A DNA stretch of 64,000 bases from positions 21,754,477 to 21,818,476 of the forward strand of contig OZ026522.1 of the NCBI GenBank assembly GCA_964019695.1, in the 5' to 3' direction. The notes under the pieces were generated by a model that ran no database searches, was not told the DNA's origin, and saw nothing but the letters and a program-made list of their open reading frames with translations. This DNA is from Loripinus fragilis (taxonomy: Eukaryota; Mollusca; Bivalvia; Lucinida; Lucinidae). This document shows positions 57,843 through 64,000 of the stretch, piece by piece (the first letter of the stretch is position 1; each line of letters begins with the position of its first letter). The translations under genes and the position numbers were made by a program.

Positions 57843-58112
57843 CCAGGTGTAGCTCCCATTACGCAGTTACGCAAGTGCGTAATAAAGATGGCAACATTCA
57901 AGGGAGGTCACCTAACATGGTTAAAGTGATTTTCCATTCCATAAGAAACTTCTCTTAAAGGAAAGAATTCGCTCCCTATGGGAGCAAATTCTTTACTTTA
58001 AGAGAAGTTCCTATTTAAAAAGGAACGCTAAAGCAGAGAATCTTTGCTTGATCCAGTAGCCTCCCTTTAATGTGCGTAACTGTTTCAGCTTTCTTGCTAC
58101 GCCATTGGATCA
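57843..58112. mobile_element. Family P foldback element, copy 2
   Basis: gctcccattacgcagttacg ... aaagaattcgctccctatgg with inverse arm ... agcctccctttaatgtgcgt. Same design as 52208-52472. Confidence 0.7.
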
Positions 58113-58242
58113 TCCAATGGCACCGTAAAGATCCCTTTTTTCTCCAAACCATATATGTAGCATAGATGGAAGCGTCTGTACAATTTGGACATAAATTTTG
58201 AATTGATTATGCATGTATGTTAAGCAGGGTGCGACACGAGAT

Positions 58243-58376
58243 TAACAGGTACCTGGTTCGAGCCTCACCCCGCATTGTCTCCTTAAACAAGACGCTTTAT
58301 CGTCTGCTAAGTACAGGTGCAACCTAGAATGCATCCCAATATGACTGTTGATTTTTATCAAATCAAACAAGCAAAC
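58243..58376 (+). mobile_element. Degenerate tRNA-SINE relative
   Basis: ctggttcgagcctcacccc (B box) followed by a shortened body (gtctccttaaacaagacgct, gactgttgatttttatcaaa, tcaaacaa). Diverged from the other family E copies; may be a separate subfamily. Confidence 0.45.
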
Positions 58377-59231
58377 TTAAACATGTGCTTATATTGAATA
58401 TAATTATATGACCCTGGTCGAGGTACAATTTGGTATTGCTGCATGCGAACAACAAAGGTGCAGACCAGCCTGCACATCCACATAGTCTGATCAGTGCCTT
58501 TATTACTCGTTTGTAGGTAAGTATATATAAGATTTAATTGGGGAACCAAGGTAGGAAAAATGCTAAACCATTCACCCGAGAGGTATACAGCTGGGTTTTG
58601 TATGGTTGCGAAGGTAATTCTATGGTGTATCTGAAACTACTGTATAGCGGACTCGATCGACTTGCATAACGCCAGAGCAGGGCATTTTCTTCGGAAGCAA
58701 GAACATATGAAAATATAGTTTTTTTTTAAAATATCATATATTTTTATCTTAAGCGATCAGACTGAAAAAGAAATTGGGTTTATATAATTCACCAACATCC
58801 GTGTAGACCCAAGAGGCAGTTGTGGTCATTTAAGAATACTTTGGGCTTTGATTGTATTGATTTTATCGATTCCTGATCACAATTTCTGAAATGAAAGTTT
58901 GCTTAATTTGACTTATGCGGCAAACAGAATGCCTTTGTCTGCAAATTGCAATTCTAGCAAAAATTGCTATACAGTGGTTTTATCTCAAGCACTATTTTGA
59001 CTATCCGTATACAAATATCCAGCCGTATACCTCTCGATTGCAAACATTTTGTGTTTTGCATGATACACGACTTCGGTTACCTGACTAATTTGTATATACT
59101 AATTATTTCAATATTCCAGCTAGTCGAAGTTACTCAGCAGGTAGCGTTCGTCTTATTTCATGGGAAACCCCAAAGCTAGGGTCCCTGGTGACAAAATCCT
59201 TATCATTTTATTTATTATTCTATTCACGCAG

Positions 59232-59491
59232 GCATAAAGTTCAAGTCCTTCTATAGCGACAGCTGTGTAACAATGGTAACACCGACAGGGCTGCCATATA
59301 TTGGGAAGATTCACGACAATCTTGGCGTGGCAATAGGAGGAAATGGTCATTCAGCGAAATGCAGTTATGAGATAGGACATATTGCTACTGAAATGATGAC
59401 AGCACCGAAGTGGAATTATAAACTCCCTCCAAATGCCTTTCAAATCATATTTGAAGATATAAATAGTAATATACTTAAATCTAAGATGTAG
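59232..59491 (+). CDS. Sarcosine oxidase-like FAD oxidoreductase, exon 6 (C terminus, flavin-linkage Cys region and PTS1)
   Basis: Completes Gly334 and encodes residues 335-419, stop TAG at 59489-59491. The acceptor tcacgcag precedes GCATAAAG. DSCVTMVTPTG (343-353) aligns by eye with the segment of monomeric sarcosine oxidases that carries the cysteine bound covalently to FAD; Cys345 is the candidate. VAIGGNGHSAKCSYEIGH (363-380) is the final glycine-rich FAD-contact loop and helix of the DAO fold. The last three residues are Ser-Lys-Met, a recognised type 1 peroxisome signal. Localisation is therefore predicted to be peroxisomal, as for vertebrate PIPOX. Confidence 0.92.
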
Positions 59492-59528
59492 TTGTATGCA
59501 CTGATGAATGTAGGGTCAGCTATTACTT

Positions 59529-60045
59529 GACATTTCGCTTACTGAAAAGGCGGCAACTTTAATATTCGTATCTGGGCGTGGTTCGGCTATTTCCTCTGCT
59601 AAGGAAGGGAAATAGGTTGTATTTATAATTTGGCAAACAGTTAATAAGTTGTTTGAGCCGCCTAAACACGCGCGTCTTTCATGAAAATTGTGACATTATA
59701 TACACTACACTCACGTTTATTAACCCTTAAAGCGCCAATCAAAACAAGACGTCTGCTTTCGTCGTCTGAAGAAATTTATTGAAGCCTTTTTGACAAACAG
59801 TGTAGTAGCCAGATCAGACTGCTCCTGTGAGCAGTCTGATCTGGGTACCACACTGATTGTCTCTATACTTAAGTTAACCAATAAACAGACATTTTCGCTG
59901 GCGTTTTTAGGGTCCAATAATGTTTTGTGTCTTTGCTGAGGTGTTATATGGTGCAAGATGATACATGTACAGTTACTTTTTAATAAAACTACGCCTCAAC
60001 TTTTACCTATGTCTAAGGTAGACCAGTCCTAATTACGCATTCATG
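59529..60045. mobile_element. Family D element lacking its right TIR
   Basis: Left end gacatttcgcttactgaaaa then ggcggcaac. Interior aatattcgtatctgggcgtg, the foldback ccagatcagactgctcctgt, and gaccagtcctaattacgcat. The final inverted repeat is not recognisable. Starts only 37 bp after the oxidase stop codon, so it probably lies in the 3' UTR and could supply the aataaa at 59880-59885 as poly(A) signal (inference). Confidence 0.65.
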
Positions 60046-60957
60046 AGGAGACCAAAAAGTCCTATAATTCATTGGAGTCTGAGCTAAAGTTTGCACCCTT
60101 TGTGCACTATTTGTTATACTGACGGACATTAAAAACGCAACACTCATTTTCCTTTATATCTGTCAAAAGACAGATATATGTACAATTCCTTTGCTTCGAT
60201 GAGGTCATCATGAGTTGGCTTCTTCAGCAAACAGTTTAGTTTTAATTGTTAAACTAAACGCCACGACGTTATTTGCTTCGTATGAATTTAGTCACTGAAA
60301 CATTTTTTAAGTAGAGGAGATTTTAAGTCATCATACGACACACAGACGACAAATACGCAAATAAGGTGTATTTTGCCGACCTGCCAATTAACATGAGTGT
60401 GATTCCTCGATAATTTTACAAAGTTTGTCAATATGATGCTAGTCGTGTATCTTGATTTAAAGAAGTAGTGAGCCTTTCACTGGACACATGTACCAGTTGA
60501 CCCATGTCTCAAAATGTTTACGTTTTTAATTAATTGTCATGTTTTACTTAAAAATGAACTCTCTTTAACATACGATCAAAATGATTGGTCTGCCTTCTTT
60601 TCAAAGTCATAAATTAAAGCTGCTATCCAAGTAATTCGTTTTTAAAGTCTGTCAGTATATTATTATTTAAGCAGTGTGGTGACCCTGAAGTGCTAAACAG
60701 GTGCACTTATGTGTAAACTTTAGTGCAGGCTGTGCTGTAGTATCTTGTGTATATGCAATCACAATTTGAGAGTCGAATCATGCCTCTGATGTATATAAGG
60801 AGCATTACGCGTAGTACTATGTACCAAAAAGCTCCATTTTGTTAGCCAGAACTGGCGTAAGGAAAATTAGTTTTGTACCATGTGGGTCAGCTCTATTAAA
60901 ATCGATTATTCTGATTATCCGAAAAGTTTAATCATTAGAATAAACGAAGTGTTTGTA

Positions 60958-60997
60958 TTTTCAATAAAATATTGCTATAGCAATATTTTATTGAAAA
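60958..60997. repeat. Perfect 40-bp palindrome
   Basis: ttttcaataaaatattgcta is followed directly by its reverse complement; imperfect pairing extends to about 60948-61009. The surrounding 60050-61350 otherwise shows no gene or recognised repeat. Confidence 0.85.
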
Positions 60998-61356
60998 AAC
61001 ATAAACTTCATTTATAACCATTTGTTTTGCTGCAAACACACTTGTAATTGTGTTAACATGGTTTCTGTGATGTCATCGTCACGTTATATAACGTCAGCGT
61101 ACGTTATCACCCGCGTTATCAAAGTAGATCCTCGATGTACATCCGTGGTCTGATTCCTCGGAATTTCTCGGAATGGCAGAGGCATTTCTGAATTGTGTAT
61201 GTGCACTTTAACCCTGCGTTTTATCAGGGTTGTGCCCTTTCAAAGTTAAAAAGGTGAACTGACGATTAAACTATAGTCCAGACGGTGTTGTAGATAGATT
61301 ATTATATGAAATGAATCTAAATTGATCGTATGTCAAAACATATAAATTGTTAGCAT

Positions 61357-61618
61357 TTGCGTAGTTCCCGTTACGCAGTTACGCACGTACGTAATGGAAA
61401 TAGTAAACAGTCACGGGAGATCACCTAATGTGGTTAAAGTGAGTTTCTTTACCATAAGTAACTACTCTTAAAGGAAAGAATTCGCTCCCTTTGAGAGCAA
61501 ATTCTTTCTATAAAGAGAAGTTCTCATTTTGAAAAAGGGGCAATTGAAGATAATCTCTGCTTGTTACAGTAGTCTCCCTTTGATGTGCGTATTTTCTTAG
61601 CCTTCTGACTAAGCCATT
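61357..61618. mobile_element. Family P foldback element, copy 3
   Basis: gtagttcccgttacgcagtt ... ggaaagaattcgctcccttt with inverse arm ... gtctccctttgatgtgcgta. Confidence 0.7.
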
Positions 61619-61689
61619 GGTTAGGGTCCTCATTGAATTTGGTGAAGAGTGCGAAAAGAAAAGAAAAACTTCCTTATTTCTCAACCAAA

Positions 61690-61762
61690 ACATATGTTGT
61701 GGTTACTGAAAAGAACCGTCTTAACGTGACGGTTTTTCTGAGCACCCGAAACATATGCTAAA
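61690..61762. repeat. Small hairpin element with GAACCGTC core
   Basis: catatgttgtggttactgaa then aagaaccgtcttaacg pairs with gtgacggtttttctgagcac. Third member of the group at 13160 and 45878. Confidence 0.6.
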
Positions 61763-61975
61763 AATTATGGGTAAGAAAATATTAACAATTTTACTCTGTA
61801 ATTTTTTGTTTATCTATACCTGTGATTTCATGTTTTTATTTTCAATTTAGAAGAGCATAATGACTGGTTTAAAATGGTACCATACAATGTACATTATATT
61901 ATCAACGCCCTTTGATTTACTGAATGGACTTGGCTACACTCATCAGTAGATTGAACCCATTTTCAAATTTTGGGA

Positions 61976-62177
61976 GCGCAGTGGCTCACTGGTAGAGTGC
62001 TTGCCCCGAGACCGAAGGGCTGCGAGTTCGAGCCCCACTGCGTCACTCTGTTGTGGTCCTTGAGCTAGGCACATTTATCCTAGATTAGTACTGGTTCAAC
62101 CCAGGAAGACCCGTTCCTGCATAACTGAAAGATTGTTGATGGGACGTAAAGATTCAAATCAAACAAACCAACAAACA
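61976..62177 (+). mobile_element. Full-length tRNA-derived SINE (family E) with 11-bp target-site duplication
   Basis: Head gcgcagtggctcactggtag then agtgcttg (A box), gagttcgagccccac (B box), conserved body (cttgagctaggcacatttat, tagtactggttcaaccc, gttgatgggacgtaaaga) and tail caaacaaaccaacaaacaa. Flanked by aaattttggga at 61965-61975 and 62178-62188. Confidence 0.9.
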
Positions 62178-62534
62178 AAATTTTGGGACGTTGGGTGTTT
62201 TTTCTCTCTTTTTTCCAAATTTTAATACAAAACTGGAAGCAAACAGTGAAGATCCTGATCTGACACCGCATTATGCCTTACTGATCTGGATCTGTACTGT
62301 TTGCCATTTTCTCCAAAGAGACACCAGGTTTAATTGGGTTTAGCCCATGACCTGCCCACTTCCTTTAGTTTTTAGCCAATCAGATACAAGAGAAGGACCA
62401 TATTCAGTGTGGTATATTTTCCATAACTCACACTTTTTAAGATCACCTCCCATAACTTGATGAGAGGAAATTGCAGTCTGAAAATGTCAATTATATGGCA
62501 TGTCAGGCGTTGCAATATTGTATGTGGAAATATA

Positions 62535-62830
62535 TGTGTTGTATATCGAAATATGTATGGACTAAAAAATATATTTATGGACTAAAATATATATTTGTCG
62601 ACTAAAAAATATATTTGTGGACTAAAAATATATTTGTGGACAAAAAATATATTTGTGGATTAAAACATATATTTGTGGACTAAAAATATATTTGTGGACT
62701 TAAACATATATTTGTGGACTAAATATATATATATTGTGTATAAAAATATTTGTTGTCTGAAAAAAATATGTGTTGTGTAAAAAATATTTATGTTCTAAAA
62801 TATATATTTGTTGTCTATAAAAAATATAAG
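62535..62830. repeat. AT-rich tandem array, unit about 18-20 bp
   Basis: Repeats of tttgtggactaaaaatata with drift in length and sequence; more than ten units, the last ones degenerate (ttgttgtctataaaaaatat). Confidence 0.85.
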
Positions 62831-62869
62831 TTGGGTAAAACTAGCATTGTGGGATACTAGCTATTTCCT

Positions 62870-63360
62870 TAACAGCCGTGTATGAATGTGTCGTGTGTGC
62901 AGCAGTGCCCTGTGGATACTTCAATCCATTGCAATTCTTTACGAACCAGCACATGTGATTACGGTACTTGTCGGGTTGTCGTGCAATGAAGGCTCAGATG
63001 AGCTTGCGAAAATGCGCATGCTCACCAGAGTCCCGCCAAAAGACCAGGGTGAAGTAAGATTAATACTTGAGAAAGAGTACGGAATCGCTATTGAAACTCA
63101 CAGTTTACATGCAACAGATACATTAAACTCAAATCCCTGCTGGCGTAGTTCTATGCGGTGTTGTCGAGGTCATGGGTTCGAATCTATATCACAAGAAAAC
63201 TAAGTGTAAAATCGTAAAATCTAAAAATGATGTAAATTTAAAATTTAGCCGTTTCACGGAAAAAGTTGCAACTGCAGAAAAAAGGCTGTACATTGAAGCC
63301 TGGTCGGAAATTACAATGCTTGCGCCTAAAAGCTATTTGATGAAGACACCATGATCAAAC
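62870..63360 (+). other. Short open frames of unclear origin
   Basis: A 105-codon frame (62886-63203) starts in text similar to the dispersed 'caatgaaggctcagatgagc' repeat and ends in a B-box-like gtcatgggttcgaatct (63168-63184). Its middle (GEVRLILEKEYGIAIETHSL) looks protein-like but I recognise no family, and no splice partners were found. Most likely repeat-derived; a gene fragment cannot be excluded. Confidence 0.25.
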
Positions 63361-63611
63361 GACACATGGATATATACGCTGATCTGAGCGAGTCTCTACT
63401 TTTTGTGCATCAGAGAAGAAAAAACAAACAGTGGGGACTGATCGGCATATACATCTGTAACGTGTGATTAGTGAAATATTTCCAAGATTATTTTGCAAAA
63501 ATAAAAATATGCCGCTAATAAAATCAATTTGTGTCATCTGTACGCGTCCATTGCTAAAAACGAAATGACATACTCCTAAATGAAGTGCAGTAAATCACTA
63601 CATAATATGTA

Positions 63612-63970
63612 TATTTCACGATGTGAGATCTGTGTGTCAGCAACACAGGAAACAGCTGGGTCAGGGCTAAATAGGTTATACAATAGTTTGTGTTCTTTAT
63701 GAGATATACACTCGGGAGTAGCTCCCTCGTATATATTGCATAACCAACGCAAAACATTGAATAACCTATATCAAATACGCTTACCAAAGTTGTAGATCCA
63801 GATGAAATGCAGCATGTATAGGTTATTAAATGTTTTGTGTTGGTTATGGAATATATACGAGGGAGCGGATCGAGCTCCCGAGTGTATATTTCATATCAAA
63901 CGCAAATTATTGTACAACCTTTTTAGCCCTGCCCAGCTGTTTCCTGTGTTGATTTCACATCCTGAAATGT
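63612..63970. mobile_element. Large inverted repeat (359 bp, arms about 160 bp)
   Basis: Outer arms atttcacgatgtgagatctg and inverted atttcaggatgtgaaatcaa. Inner pairs include acaggaaacagctggg / cccagctgtttcctgt, gagatatacactcggga / tcccgagtgtatatttc and ataacctatat / tataggttat. Spacer about 15-30 bp around 63795. No ORF. Foldback-type element, apparently intact. Confidence 0.8.
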
Positions 63971-64000
63971 AAACATTATGTAGCATATTGCTGCATTACG

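Noticed and set aside
63150..63190. Possible tRNA gene (gtcatgggttcgaatct)
   Set aside because: Only a B-box-like part is present; no acceptor stem, A box or anticodon arm can be drawn.

Overview
This window looks like nuclear DNA of an invertebrate animal, most likely a marine or freshwater bivalve mollusc. The evidence is intron-rich genes with GT-AG junctions, a secreted AA15-type lytic polysaccharide monooxygenase (LPMO) with a signal peptide, AT-rich non-coding DNA, tRNA-derived SINEs, and a very heavy load of short palindromic or terminal-inverted-repeat (TIR) elements. The species call is inference. No bacterial-style operons, CRISPR arrays or rRNA genes are seen.

Two split protein-coding genes are supported; they lie head to head. 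(1) On the minus strand, three exons (30341-30168, 13956-13581, 8917-7278) join in phase into a 729-residue secreted copper LPMO of family AA15. It has signal peptide, catalytic domain, a linker of about 420 residues rich in Gln, Pro, Tyr and Asn, and two small Cys-rich modules at the C terminus. (2) On the plus strand, six exons (45676-45795, 49802-49946, 52791-53262, 54750-54868, 56132-56275, 59232-59491) join in phase into a 419-residue FAD-dependent oxidoreductase of the sarcosine/pipecolate oxidase type. It ends in Ser-Lys-Met, a peroxisomal targeting signal. The exon joins were derived by hand from GT/AG sites and codon phase. Both totals are exact multiples of three (2190 and 1260 nt with stop). 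The two genes have no evident functional link: one acts outside the cell on chitin or cellulose, the other probably in peroxisomes on secondary or N-methyl amines.

Nearly everything else is repeats. By region: 1-7277, downstream of the LPMO gene, has foldback elements, SINEs and diverged tandem repeats. 7278-30341 is the LPMO gene. Its 16.2-kb intron 1 holds a decayed element of about 5 kb (21.6-26.6 kb) with long inverted ends and repeated 14-bp palindromes. 30342-45675 is the intergenic region, with a broken LINE (39.3-40.7 kb) and a TIR element nested in another TIR element (41.3-42.8 kb). 45676-59491 is the oxidase gene, with a 42-bp minisatellite of about 25 copies in intron 1, a three-level nest of insertions in intron 3, and foldback elements within about 5 and 14 nt of two splice donors. 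59492-64000 is the downstream flank, including a SINE with a perfect 11-bp target-site duplication and a large inverted repeat at 63.6-63.97 kb.

Repeat families are labelled A to Q only for this report: A, foldback with ends agtaaaacctg; B, about 480-bp element with ends acaaccaggcaac; C, about 245-bp element with ends tgagcc; D, TIR gacttttcgcttactgtaaa; E, tRNA-SINE; F and G, 250-450 bp dispersed repeats that may be related; H, about 340-bp repeat; J, K, M, N, O, P, palindromic or TIR elements; Q, about 180-bp repeat. No family has been matched to a database.
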